Source: Senimuribacter sp049852125
GTDB taxonomy: Bacteria; Bacillota; Clostridia; Peptostreptococcales; Anaerovoracaceae
Direction: 5' to 3'
Length of the DNA: 64,000 nt
Assembly (NCBI RefSeq): GCF_049852125.1
Contig: NZ_CP187532.1
Coordinates: 1,736,001 to 1,800,000 of the forward strand
Shown: positions 33,997-42,655 of the stretch, one piece after another
Layout: each line of letters starts with the position of its first letter
Position numbering within the stretch: the first letter of the stretch is position 1
Program-made: the position numbers and the translations under genes
The notes under the pieces: model-generated
Databases searched by the model: none
Told to the model about the DNA's origin: nothing
Seen by the model: only the letters and a program-made list of their open reading frames with translations

Positions 33997-35436
33997 TTAC
34001 AGGATATAACGGTCTACATCGTCTTTATGAATTGTCTCCATAAATTTGCTCTGCACGTAAACTCTGTCGATCACAATCTCTTCTTCCTCCATCTCAGGAA
34101 TGTTAAAGGAGATATCCTCCAACAGCTTTTCCAAAATCGTATGCAGTCTTCTAGCTCCGATATTTTCAGTCTGCTCATTCATAAGATACGACATTGTGGC
34201 GATTTCGTCAATAGCATCTTCAGAAAATTCCACTTTAATTCCTTCCGTTTCCAACAAAGCCTTATGCTGCTTAATAATGGCATTCTCCGGAACGGTTAAA
34301 ATCTGTACGAAGGATTCCTTAGTCAAATTCTCTAATTCCACTCTGATCGGAAAACGTCCCTGTAATTCCGGAATTAAATCTGTAGGCTTCGCAGTATGGA
34401 ACGCGCCGGCTCCGATGAACAAAATATGATCTGTCTTTACAGGTCCATATTTGGTATTTACAACACTTCCCTCCACGATAGGAAGAATATCACGCTGAAC
34501 GCCTTCTCTAGACACGTCTGCGCCGCTGTGATAACTGGAGCTAGACGCAATTTTGTCAATCTCATCGATAAAGATGATACCGTTCTGCTCAGCGTTTTCC
34601 AACGCTTCATCCGTAACCTGATCCATATCCAGCAGGTTTTGCGCCTCCTGCTCACGCAGAATCTTTCTTGCTTCTTTCACTCTGACTCTCTTTGTTTTAG
34701 TCTTCTGCGGCATCATATCTCCAAAAATGTTTCCGATAGCGATACTCATGCCTTCATTGCTCATGTCCAGCTGATTCCCTTTTGGCGTATCGATAACCTC
34801 TATCTCAACAAACTGCTCCTCCAGCAAACCTGCGCGCAGCTGTTGACGAACCTGCTCTCTTGCCATCTCCACATCTCTGTCTTCCGGCTTACCCTCCGTT
34901 TCTTTCGCTTTGCTTTCTTCATAAAGCTGCTTCTGACTTGGATAACCGCCGCTGCTCATAAGAAAGTCAAACGGACTCTTAGACTTATTTCCCTGATTTT
35001 TTTTCTTGCTGCCCGGAATGATCGCCTCAATAATCTTTTCCTCCGCGATTCCCTCCGCGATGTCATACTTTTCCTTCAATCTGGATTGCTTTGTAATACG
35101 GATAGACGCTTCCACCAGATCCCGAATCATGGAATCCACGTCGCGGCCAACGTAACCTACCTCAGTAAACTTCGTTGCCTCTACTTTCACAAAGGGCGCT
35201 TCCATCAGTTTAGCAAGACGCCTTGCAATTTCCGTCTTACCGCATCCTGTAGGCCCCATCATCAAAATATTCTTCGGCGTAATTTCCTCTCTCATCTCAT
35301 CAGAAAGGAGACTTCTCCTATACCGGTTTCTCAACGCAATCGCTACAGATTTTTTTGCGTCATCCTGACCGATGATATATTTATCAAGCTCCGCCACGAT
35401 TTCTTTTGGCGTCATACTCTGAATCTTTCCAGCCAT
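33997..35436 (-). CDS. hslU: ATP-dependent protease ATPase subunit HslU
   Basis: 479 residues. AAA+ unfoldase partner of HslV. Starts SMTPKEIVAELDKYIIGQD; Walker A GPTGCGKTE (about 57-65); pore motif GYVGRD (about 88-93); intermediate domain about 105-250 rich in charged residues; Walker B FIDEIDKI (about 295); sensor and C-terminal domains including RRLHTILEKLLEDISF. The C-terminus ends RYIL, the tail that docks into HslV. AAAGGGGGA before the ATG; 15 bp after hslV. Confidence 0.97.
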   Translation of the reverse strand: MAGKIQSMTPKEIVAELDKYIIGQDDAKKSVAIALRNRYRRSLLSDEMREEITPKNILMMGPTGCGKTEIARRLAKLMEAPFVKVEATKFTEVGYVGRDVDSMIRDLVEASIRITKQSRLKEKYDIAEGIAEEKIIEAIIPGSKKKNQGNKSKSPFDFLMSSGGYPSQKQLYEESKAKETEGKPEDRDVEMAREQVRQQLRAGLLEEQFVEIEVIDTPKGNQLDMSNEGMSIAIGNIFGDMMPQKTKTKRVRVKEARKILREQEAQNLLDMDQVTDEALENAEQNGIIFIDEIDKIASSSSYHSGADVSREGVQRDILPIVEGSVVNTKYGPVKTDHILFIGAGAFHTAKPTDLIPELQGRFPIRVELENLTKESFVQILTVPENAIIKQHKALLETEGIKVEFSEDAIDEIATMSYLMNEQTENIGARRLHTILEKLLEDISFNIPEMEEEEIVIDRVYVQSKFMETIHKDDVDRYIL

Positions 35437-35451
35437 TTCTTATTCCCCCTT

Positions 35452-35991
35452 TTACAGTTTTTCTACCGTGATATGATCATTGGTATACACACATATGGAA
35501 GACGCGATCTTCAGAGATTCTCTGACAATATCCTCTGCTCCCAACTCCGTATGATTGAAAAGCGCGTTAGCCGCGGAATACGCAAAATTGCCTCCGGAAC
35601 CGATAGCGACAAAATCCTGATCCGGCACGATAACCTCACCGTTTCCGCTAACCACCAACAAATCATCCTTGTCTGCAACAATCATCAAAGCCTCTAAGCT
35701 CCGCATCCCTTTATCACTGCGCCAAAGCTGCGCCAGATCTACAGCCGCCCGCTTTAGATTGCCGCTATGTTCTTCAAGCTTCTTCTCAAATTTTTCAGTA
35801 AGCGCGAAAGCATCCGCTACACCGCCTGCAAATCCCGTCAACACTTTGTTATGAAATATTTTTTTAACCTTCTTCGCGCCATTTTTCATAATAGCAGTTT
35901 CACCCATCGTTACCTGTCCGTCTCCCCCGATAGCAATATCATCAGGTCCTCTTCTGACAGCACAGATCGTTGTTGCATGGAATTGTGTCAT
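35452..35991 (-). CDS. hslV: ATP-dependent protease proteolytic subunit HslV
   Basis: 179 residues. Proteasome-like Thr protease: after a short leader (MTQFHA) comes TTICAVRR, whose first Thr becomes the N-terminal nucleophile after processing, as in the B. subtilis-type leader. GDGQVT and KVLTGFAGGVADAF are present. It forms a double hexamer capped by HslU. Starts behind CGGAGGT, 29 bp after topA. Confidence 0.97.
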   Translation of the reverse strand: MTQFHATTICAVRRGPDDIAIGGDGQVTMGETAIMKNGAKKVKKIFHNKVLTGFAGGVADAFALTEKFEKKLEEHSGNLKRAAVDLAQLWRSDKGMRSLEALMIVADKDDLLVVSGNGEVIVPDQDFVAIGSGGNFAYSAANALFNHTELGAEDIVRESLKIASSICVYTNDHITVEKL

Positions 35992-36020
35992 CTTTTCTCT
36001 ACCTCCGTTTTCCTTTCAGT

Positions 36021-38096
36021 TTACTCTTTATAGTCGCACTCCGCGTTAGAGCAGGCAAGATTGCCCGTCTTTGATTTCTTTTCTACCAATAACGCGCCGC
36101 ACTTAGGGCATTTTTTATCTACCGGTCTATACCAATATGACTGATCACAGTCTGGATAACCGCTGCATCCAAAGAACAGTTTACCGCGCTTGCTCTTTCT
36201 GGCCACAATATCCTTCCCACATTTCGGACAAGGAACGCCTGTGGATTTCACCACCGGCTTCGTATTCTTGCACTCCGGATAACCGCTGCAGGCAATAAAC
36301 TCTCCAAACCGGCCCACCTTCAACACCATCGGTTTGCCGCATACCTCACAAACTTCTCCCGTAGGCTGATCCTCAATCTGTACCTTCTCAATCGCGGCAT
36401 CCGCAGCTTTCAGTTCTTTTTCAAAAGGTCCGTAAAAGTCTCGGATAATTTTTTTCCAGGCCAGCTTATCAATTTCCACATCATCCAAATGGTCCTCCAT
36501 AGCGGCGGTAAAATTGACGTCCACGATCTCATGAAAATAGTCTTCCATCAGTCCCGTGACTAAAAAACCCAGTTCCGTTGGTACTAAAGACTTTTTCTCA
36601 CGTTTAACATATTTACGCTCTGACAAAGTGCCCACCGTCGGCGCATACGTACTAGGCCGGCCGATATTCTTTTCTTCAAGTTCTTTTACAAGGCTGGCCT
36701 CTGTAAACCTTGACGGCGGCTGCGTGAAATTCTGCTCGCCACTGACGTTCTTTACCGTCAGCTTTTCTCCGGTATCCAAGGCAGGTAAAAGCTTATCCTT
36801 ATCTTCATCGCTGTTATTTTTATATACTCTCTGATATCCGTCAAACAGCAGCTTGCTTCCCGTCGTTTTAAAGGTATAATCACCATTCTCTATTTCTACC
36901 TGCAGATTATCAAATCTGGCCGCGGCCATCTGACTGGCCATGAATCTCTGCCAAATCAACCGATACAGCTTATACTGCTCTGGCGTCAATGATTCCTTAA
37001 TATCGTCAGGCTCTAAAGAAACATTGCTGGGACGAATCGCCTCATGCGCGTCCTGAATATCCTTCTTTTTATTAGAAAAAACGTTATGCCCCCGGTATTC
37101 ACTTCCATACCTGTCCACTATAAAGGCCGCAGCAGCAGCTTTCGCTTCATCAGAAATACGCACAGAATCTGTTCTCAAATAAGTGATCAAACCGATCGTA
37201 CCCTGTCCTTTCACCTCTACTCCTTCATAAAGCTGCTGTGCAATGAGCATCGTCTTTTTCGTATTAAAATTCAACCGTGTGGATGCCTCCTGCTGTAAGC
37301 TGCTCGTAGTAAAGGGTGCATAAGGCTTTTTCATCCGCTCTTTTTGATGCAGCGCTGCGACGTAATAATCGCCCTTTTTCAATTCCTGCAGGATATGATC
37401 ATTCTGCTGTTTATTCTCAACTACGATCTTCTTCTTTTTATATTCAGCAAGCCGCGCGGAAAAACCCTTGCCCTTAGAAAACGCGGCAGTAATCGTCCAG
37501 TATTCCTTTGGATCAAAAGCCTGTATTTCCTTCTCTCTGTCGCAAATAATCTTCAGAGCTGCTGATTGGACGCGGCCGGCCGATAAGCCTTTTCTTACCT
37601 TTCGCCATAAAAGAGGACTGATCTGATAACCCACCAGCCGGTCTAACACACGTCTGGCCTGCTGCGCGTCTACCAAATTCAAATCGATCTGTCTCGGATG
37701 TTTAATAGCTTCCTTGATCGTCGTCTTCGTAATCTCATTGAATACGATCCGGCAAGGCGCTGTCGGATCCAGCCCCAGTAAATAGGCCAGATGCCAGGAA
37801 ATCGCTTCTCCTTCTCGATCCGGGTCAGTTGCCAGATATACTTTAGAAGCCTTCTTCGCTTCTTTTCTCAAATCCTTGATGATATCCCCCTTGCCCCTGA
37901 TAGGAATATACTGCGGTTCGAAATCATTATCGATATCAATTCCCAGCTTGCTCTTTGGCAAATCTCTGACATGTCCTACAGACGCGATTACTTTATAGTT
38001 TGATCCTAAATATTTCCCAATCGTTTTGGCCTTGGAAGGCGACTCTACGATGACTAAAGTCTTCTTACTCGTTGCTTTTTTTTTCGCAGTTGCCAT
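36021..38096 (-). CDS. topA: DNA topoisomerase I
   Basis: 691 residues. Type IA topoisomerase relaxing negative supercoils. TOPRIM motifs: TLVIVESPSKAKTI (about 13-26) and ATDPDREGEAISWH (about 89-102). Active-site Tyr in YLRTDSVRISDEA (about 307). The C-terminus carries three four-cysteine zinc ribbons (about 585-612, 625-652, 666-688). Preceded by AGGAGG and by a good promoter at 38138-38166 that lies partly inside the end of dprA. Confidence 0.97.
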   Translation of the reverse strand: MATAKKKATSKKTLVIVESPSKAKTIGKYLGSNYKVIASVGHVRDLPKSKLGIDIDNDFEPQYIPIRGKGDIIKDLRKEAKKASKVYLATDPDREGEAISWHLAYLLGLDPTAPCRIVFNEITKTTIKEAIKHPRQIDLNLVDAQQARRVLDRLVGYQISPLLWRKVRKGLSAGRVQSAALKIICDREKEIQAFDPKEYWTITAAFSKGKGFSARLAEYKKKKIVVENKQQNDHILQELKKGDYYVAALHQKERMKKPYAPFTTSSLQQEASTRLNFNTKKTMLIAQQLYEGVEVKGQGTIGLITYLRTDSVRISDEAKAAAAAFIVDRYGSEYRGHNVFSNKKKDIQDAHEAIRPSNVSLEPDDIKESLTPEQYKLYRLIWQRFMASQMAAARFDNLQVEIENGDYTFKTTGSKLLFDGYQRVYKNNSDEDKDKLLPALDTGEKLTVKNVSGEQNFTQPPSRFTEASLVKELEEKNIGRPSTYAPTVGTLSERKYVKREKKSLVPTELGFLVTGLMEDYFHEIVDVNFTAAMEDHLDDVEIDKLAWKKIIRDFYGPFEKELKAADAAIEKVQIEDQPTGEVCEVCGKPMVLKVGRFGEFIACSGYPECKNTKPVVKSTGVPCPKCGKDIVARKSKRGKLFFGCSGYPDCDQSYWYRPVDKKCPKCGALLVEKKSKTGNLACSNAECDYKE

Positions 38097-38137
38097 TTTT
38101 CCTCCTGCACTTTTTCATTTTGTCGTTTCAATAGAGC

Positions 38138-38166
38138 ATTATAGTATTCTTATCAGAATTTTGCAA
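38138..38166 (-). promoter_or_regulatory. topA-hslVU-codY promoter
   Basis: Minus-strand -35 TTGCAA (38161-38166), 17-bp spacer, perfect -10 TATAAT (38138-38143). The -35 is inside the last codons of dprA. Confidence 0.72.
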
Positions 38167-39004
38167 CAAAAATTTTCCCCATTGACGAAAAAATTATCCC
38201 TTTCATTTCCAGAACCGCTATTATACCATTTATTTCCGAAGGTTTCATGTTGGTTTTGTGATGAATCTCATCAACCGTGATTTCCCCGCCGCTCTTTATA
38301 ACATTGAAGACGGTTTGCTCATCCTTTCCCAGCCTTTCTTTTATACATATTCCCTGGGGTTCAACGCCCATATCGATCAGCAGGTCGTCTAAGAGAATCA
38401 GTGGCGTTACATTCTCTCGTATAAGCTTATTTGTACCAAAGCTGTACAAGCTGGTGATATTTCCAGGTACTGCATAAACTCGCTTCCCCATTTCAGCCGC
38501 ACATTCCGCCGTAATCAACGCGCCGCTTCGATTTCCTGCCTCCACAACAGCTACGCTTTCTGCCAAAGCCGCAATAATCCGATTTCTCTTTGGAAAATCA
38601 TACGGCTTTACTGCATATTCCGGCCAGCGCTCTGAAAGCAATAAACCTTCACGTGCAATTTGCTGCTGCAGACCTTTGTTTTCGGGCGGGTAATAAGTAT
38701 CTGTGCCGCCGCCTAATACAGCGACTGTCTTTCCTCCCGCCTCCAACGCGCCGAGATGCGCCGCGGTATCTATCCCTTTTGCCAGACCGCTTACTAAGGT
38801 CACATCATTTTCAGCCATTCTTCTTCCGATCATCCTGGCAACCGTCCTTCCGTATTGGGTGCAACGGCGGCTTCCCACCACTGCAACGCACCTACGTTCC
38901 AAGCAGGACAGATCTCCGTCAAAATATATCGTCTCTATATCAGGCGTAAACGCTGTCAGCGCCACGGGAAAAGCTTTGTTCACCTTTTGTATGCTTCCCT
39001 TCAT
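38153..39004 (-). CDS. dprA: DNA processing protein DprA
   Basis: 283 residues. The Rossmann-like DprA/Smf domain is complete: VAVVGSRRCTQYGR (about 41-54), LVSGLAKGIDTAAHLGAL (about 75-92), GGGTDTYYPPENKGL, SGALITAECAAEMGKRVYAVPG. A C-terminal winged-helix-like region (about 225-283) follows. DprA loads RecA on incoming single-stranded DNA. It lacks the N-terminal SAM-like domain of some homologues. Overlaps yifB by four bases (ATGA). Confidence 0.95.
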   Translation of the reverse strand: MKGSIQKVNKAFPVALTAFTPDIETIYFDGDLSCLERRCVAVVGSRRCTQYGRTVARMIGRRMAENDVTLVSGLAKGIDTAAHLGALEAGGKTVAVLGGGTDTYYPPENKGLQQQIAREGLLLSERWPEYAVKPYDFPKRNRIIAALAESVAVVEAGNRSGALITAECAAEMGKRVYAVPGNITSLYSFGTNKLIRENVTPLILLDDLLIDMGVEPQGICIKERLGKDEQTVFNVIKSGGEITVDEIHHKTNMKPSEINGIIAVLEMKGIIFSSMGKIFVAKF

Positions 39005-40533
39005 CTTCGACTCTCCCTATAAGCAAAGGCTTCCGCTAAGTGCTTCATCTCTACCTGTTCGCTGCCCTCAAGATCCGCGATCGTTCTGGCAACTCTGCGA
39101 ACTTTCATCAATGTTCTCGGATTTAGTTTCAACTTCTGGTAGGCCTGAGACACCAGCCGGCGCATTTTCCCATCCAACGGACAGAATTCCTCCACCATCC
39201 GTTCGCTCAACTGGTGATTCAGGCTGATGCTCATCCCCGCATACCGTTCAGCCTGCCGGCGGCGCGCCTCATCGATAAATTTTGCCATTTCAGCAGAAGA
39301 CATTACCGTGGTATCTTCTAAACTCTCATATTCTACAGGTTGTAAATAGACGTGCATATCGATTCGATCCAAAACAGGACCAGACAATTTCTTTTGATAG
39401 CGCTCCACCTCTCTGTCAGTGCACTTACACTCATGGTTAGGATCGCCATAATAACCGCATTTACATGGATTACTGGCGGCAACCAGCATAAATTCTGCGG
39501 GAAAAACATGAGAAATTCCCCGACGTACCAGCGTTATTGATTTGCTCTCCAGCGGCGTTCTGAGCGCGTCGATTAAATTCCTGTCAAATTCTCCGATTTC
39601 ATCCAAAAATAAAACGCCCTGACTGGCCAAAGAAATTTCCCCAGGCTTCGGTACGCTGCCTCCACCCAGCAATCCCGCCGGCGTTATTCTGTGGTGCGGC
39701 CGCCGGAACGGCCGGTTCGTAATCACCGGTATATCCTCCGTAAGAAGTCCGGCAACAGAATAGAGTATCGTAGTGTTAACGATTTCATCAAAATCCATTT
39801 CCGGCATGACAGAAACTACCCGTTCTGCCAGCATCGTCTTCCCAGTGGACGGACTACCCGTCATCAAAATGCCATGTCCTCCCGCCGCCGCGATCATAAC
39901 TGCTCGCTTAGCATTTTCCTGCCCTTTCACATCAGCAAAGTCCAGCCGTCTGATATTCGCGCTTCTTGCGCAGATTTCCTTTACCGGTTCAAAGGTCGCG
40001 GGTCTTTCGCGTTCCATCTGTTTGCCTCCTCGCAAATGATCTACAATCTGCCCTAAATTATCCGCGGCATAAATTTCAATGCCTGATGCTAAAAGAGCTT
40101 CCTGGCGATTAGCGGCGGGAAGAATAATTCTGCGAACACCGTAACGCTGCATAGCCATAACCATAGGCAGAATTCCATCAGTGCGAACCAGAGAACCGTC
40201 CAAAGACAACTCTCCTAAAAAACAATATTCCGCCAAGCTTCGCAGCGGAAGCTGGCGTGATGAAGCTAAAATTCCTATGGCAATAGGCAGGTCAAAATGA
40301 CTGCCTCTTTTTCGCACGCCAGCCGGAGACATGTTGATGGTAATACGGCTGCACGGATATTCCAGACCAGTGTTTACCAGCGCTGGACGAATCCGCTCCC
40401 TCGCTTCTTTGATCGTAGTATCTGCCTGTCCAACGATATTAAAAGTCGGCATACCGCGGGAAATATCTGTCTCAACAGATACAGGAAATGCCTCTACGCC
40501 TCGTAAAAAGGCTGAACAAATTTTTGATAACAT
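39001..40533 (-). CDS. YifB/ComM family Mg-chelatase-like AAA ATPase
   Basis: 510 residues from the ATG at 40533, preceded by AGGGGG; a slightly longer frame has no site. N-terminal Lon-like domain (about 1-170; VETDISRGMPTFNIVGQAD), AAA+ core with GSPSTGKTMLAERV (about 222), LFLDEIGEF, and the RPFRRPHHRITPAGLLGGG signature. The C-terminal Mg-chelatase domain carries RRVARTIADLEGS. ComM is a branch-migration helicase in natural transformation; in Firmicutes yifB often sits beside dprA, as here. Confidence 0.94.
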   Translation of the reverse strand: MLSKICSAFLRGVEAFPVSVETDISRGMPTFNIVGQADTTIKEARERIRPALVNTGLEYPCSRITINMSPAGVRKRGSHFDLPIAIGILASSRQLPLRSLAEYCFLGELSLDGSLVRTDGILPMVMAMQRYGVRRIILPAANRQEALLASGIEIYAADNLGQIVDHLRGGKQMERERPATFEPVKEICARSANIRRLDFADVKGQENAKRAVMIAAAGGHGILMTGSPSTGKTMLAERVVSVMPEMDFDEIVNTTILYSVAGLLTEDIPVITNRPFRRPHHRITPAGLLGGGSVPKPGEISLASQGVLFLDEIGEFDRNLIDALRTPLESKSITLVRRGISHVFPAEFMLVAASNPCKCGYYGDPNHECKCTDREVERYQKKLSGPVLDRIDMHVYLQPVEYESLEDTTVMSSAEMAKFIDEARRRQAERYAGMSISLNHQLSERMVEEFCPLDGKMRRLVSQAYQKLKLNPRTLMKVRRVARTIADLEGSEQVEMKHLAEAFAYRESRR

Positions 40534-40543
40534 GAAATTCCCC

Positions 40544-40909
40544 CTAAAATGCATTCTCAACTCTGTTAACCATAACTTCTATAACCTGGAAGGAAAAGGA
40601 CATATAATTCTTTTCTCTGTTTTCCCTCAACCAATAAAAGGCTGCCTTACGAATATGCTGAATTTTTCGCCGATCCACCGCCTCCACCGGTCTGCCGAAG
40701 TTAGCCGTTCTTCTGGTTTTGACCTCAGTAAAAAGCAAACGTCCGTCTTTCTCCGCGATAATATCTATCTCCCCAAACCTGCATCGGAAATTCTTTTCCA
40801 GAATTATATAACCGTCCAGCCTCAACGTTTGAGCTGCGAACTCCTCGCCGCATTGTCCCAAGGCTACACGATAATTCATTCTGTCTTTTTCTTCATTTTT
40901 ATGTTCCAT
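40544..40909 (-). CDS. YraN/UPF0102 family nuclease-like protein
   Basis: 121 residues. Holliday-junction-resolvase-like fold: GEEFAAQTLRLDGYIILEKNFRC (here split as GEEFAAQ and LEKNFRC), FGEIDIIA with the conserved Asp, and FTEVKTRR with the conserved ExK. Activity is unproven for most members. First gene of the yraN-yifB-dprA group, 10 bp before yifB. Confidence 0.9.
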   Translation of the reverse strand: MEHKNEEKDRMNYRVALGQCGEEFAAQTLRLDGYIILEKNFRCRFGEIDIIAEKDGRLLFTEVKTRRTANFGRPVEAVDRRKIQHIRKAAFYWLRENREKNYMSFSFQVIEVMVNRVENAF

Positions 40910-40967
40910 CGCCTTTCACTTCCTTTTAAAACAAATTATGGAATATTTTTACTTATTTGCACATATA

Positions 40968-40996
40968 AAATTACTATATTCTGTAAAAATTGTCAA
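40968..40996 (-). promoter_or_regulatory. Promoter of yraN-yifB-dprA
   Basis: Perfect -35 TTGACA (40991-40996), 17-bp spacer, weak -10 TAATTT (40968-40973), about 60 bp upstream of the yraN start. Confidence 0.5.
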
Positions 40997-41027
40997 TACT
41001 TTTTACAATCTTTCCCAAATTGAATAT

Positions 41028-41065
41028 AAAAAAACGTCTCACCCAAAATCAGGGCAAAACGTTTT
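41028..41065 (-). terminator. Terminator of the HAD phosphatase gene
   Basis: Minus strand: AAAACGT...GCCC / GGGT...ACGTTTT two-part stem followed by TTTTTTTATA, 14 bp past the stop codon. Confidence 0.8.
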
Positions 41066-41078
41066 ACTTTCTTGAAAT

Positions 41079-41909
41079 TTATAAAACGAACTTTTCGATG
41101 GCCTTGGCAACGCCGTCGTCGTTATTGTTCGCCGTAACATAATCCGCTATTGCTTTTATCTCCTCGCTGGCATTATCCACCGCCACACCGATACCGGCTA
41201 GCTGCAGCATCCTTTGATCGTTGAGACTGTCTCCGCATGCCATCAACTCACAATGCTGTACAGACAGCTGTTCCATAAGAATCTCCAGCGCTCGTCCCTT
41301 GTTAGTATCCGCGCCGCCAATTTCCAGATTATGGATAAAGGAGGAGGTTACCGTAATACCGGGTAAAGCGGAAAGCGCCTTGTACCAACGCCCTTTATCC
41401 GTCAGATCTGGAAAATTCAAACTGATATTTTCAATTTTCTCCCTGTTTTCTATCATAAAATCACAGATCCCCACAACCGGATTTCTTGTAGTCAATATGT
41501 ATTCGGCGTCACGATAGTCAGAACCGTGGGCCGCTACCTGATCGAATTCTGCCTTATCGATATAGGCCCTGCCTCCAACGAAGGTCTCTACGGACATGCC
41601 TGCGCCGCGAATCTTTTCTACCACTGTCAAAACCGCTTCCGGCGCAAGATTGTTTTCGTAAATTAACTCGCCGTCCTTCAATCTGGTAATATGCGCGCCG
41701 TTAGAAGTAATCACATATTCCAACCCTTTGATGGAAAACAGTTGCCCAGGAAGAGATTGGTATGTGCGTCCGGTAGAGATTACAATATGCACGCCTTTTT
41801 CCATAGCGTTTAAAAAAGCTTTTGCTGTACGCGCCGATATTTCCCCTCTGCTGTTCAATGTAGTACCGTCTAAATCCAACGCCACCATGCGAATCTCTTT
41901 ATGTTCCAT
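41079..41909 (-). CDS. Cof-type HAD-IIB hydrolase
   Basis: 276 residues. HAD motif I VALDLDGTTLNSRGE (about 9-23), motif II VISTGRTYQSL (about 38-48), a C2B cap (about 85-190), motif III lysine (NKGRALEIL) and motif IV MACGDSLNDQRML (about 222-234). Family members dephosphorylate sugar phosphates, FMN or pyridoxal phosphate; the substrate is not predictable. The MBL hydrolase gene ends one base upstream; the two probably form a small operon from the promoter at 42551-42579. Confidence 0.92.
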   Translation of the reverse strand: MEHKEIRMVALDLDGTTLNSRGEISARTAKAFLNAMEKGVHIVISTGRTYQSLPGQLFSIKGLEYVITSNGAHITRLKDGELIYENNLAPEAVLTVVEKIRGAGMSVETFVGGRAYIDKAEFDQVAAHGSDYRDAEYILTTRNPVVGICDFMIENREKIENISLNFPDLTDKGRWYKALSALPGITVTSSFIHNLEIGGADTNKGRALEILMEQLSVQHCELMACGDSLNDQRMLQLAGIGVAVDNASEEIKAIADYVTANNNDDGVAKAIEKFVL

Positions 41910-41910
41910 T

Positions 41911-42516
41911 TTATCTCCCCTTTCCCTGACGCAGCGCCAGAAACTCAGTATTATATTTTCGTACCTGTTTCATCGTACATCCCCCATCGTGTCCGGGATA
42001 AATAAAGACGTCATTCTCCCATTTGTCTAACACATCGCGTACCGTATCTTCCATCTGCCTTTCATCTCCTCCCGCCAGATCGCTCCTGCCGAGATCAGTG
42101 TCAAACAATGTATCACCTGTAAAACAAATTCTGCTTTTTTCTGCCATGACGCAGATACTTCCCTGCGTATGGCCTGGCGTATGAATCACTTGCAAAACCT
42201 CGCCATCTAAATCCAGCTTGCAACCCTCCGTCAGACAATGATCTACACGCCCTTTATATATGAAAGCATCCGCTTCATGCATATAAATCGGGCAGTCATG
42301 CAGAATCTGACTCACATTTTCAGCCGCTCCGGTATGATCGTGATGAAGATGGGTCAAAATGACGCCCCGACACGTTAACCCGTGATCCTGCACAAATTTG
42401 ATAAATTTTTTCGGATTATATCCGGGATCTATAATATAGCAGCTTTCACCATCGCTTTGATAAACTACATAACCATTTGCCGCCAAGTTTCCACCAGTAA
42501 AACCTTTGACTTTCAA
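41911..42516 (-). CDS. MBL-fold metallohydrolase (glyoxalase II-like)
   Basis: 201 residues from a TTG at 42516, preceded by AAGGAG with eight-base spacing. An in-frame ATG at 42552 is rejected because it forms part of the -10 TATAATG and so would not be transcribed. Metal motifs: THLHHDHTG (HxHxDH), HTPGHTQGS, FTGDTLFDTDLGRSD and a final PGHDGGCTM. The set matches the short hydroxyacylglutathione-hydrolase-like hydrolases of Firmicutes. The substrate is unknown. Confidence 0.9.
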   Translation of the reverse strand: MKVKGFTGGNLAANGYVVYQSDGESCYIIDPGYNPKKFIKFVQDHGLTCRGVILTHLHHDHTGAAENVSQILHDCPIYMHEADAFIYKGRVDHCLTEGCKLDLDGEVLQVIHTPGHTQGSICVMAEKSRICFTGDTLFDTDLGRSDLAGGDERQMEDTVRDVLDKWENDVFIYPGHDGGCTMKQVRKYNTEFLALRQGKGR

Positions 42517-42550
42517 AATTTTTCTCCTTTCCAGACGGGTATCTTTTATC

Positions 42551-42579
42551 ATTATACCAAAACCTCTTGCAAAATCAAA
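42551..42579 (-). promoter_or_regulatory. Promoter of the MBL/HAD pair
   Basis: Perfect -10 TATAAT (42551-42556) with -35 TTTGAT (42574-42579) at 17 bp, or TTGATT at 16 bp. It overlaps the divergent trkA promoter. Confidence 0.65.
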
Positions 42580-42595
42580 CTGTTTGAATTAGAAT
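42567..42595 (+). promoter_or_regulatory. trkA promoter, overlapping the divergent MBL promoter
   Basis: -35 TTGCAA (42567-42572), 17-bp spacer, -10 TAGAAT (42590-42595). A 13-bp perfect palindrome TCAAACTGTTTGA (42575-42587) fills the spacer and covers the -35 of the opposite promoter, a plausible operator. Confidence 0.6.
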
Positions 42596-42655
42596 AGTGT
42601 AAGCGTTTGGAGAAACACATAGAAAACAATTAACATAATGAACGAGGAATCTTAA

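Noticed and set aside
34396..35697. Plus-strand open frame of 433 codons opposite hslU and hslV
   Set aside because: Shadow of two strongly conserved genes; no start signals or recognisable domain.
42517..42552. ATG start for the MBL hydrolase at 42552
   Set aside because: The ATG is part of the -10 TATAATG and would lie upstream of the transcript; TTG at 42516 has a strong AAGGAG.
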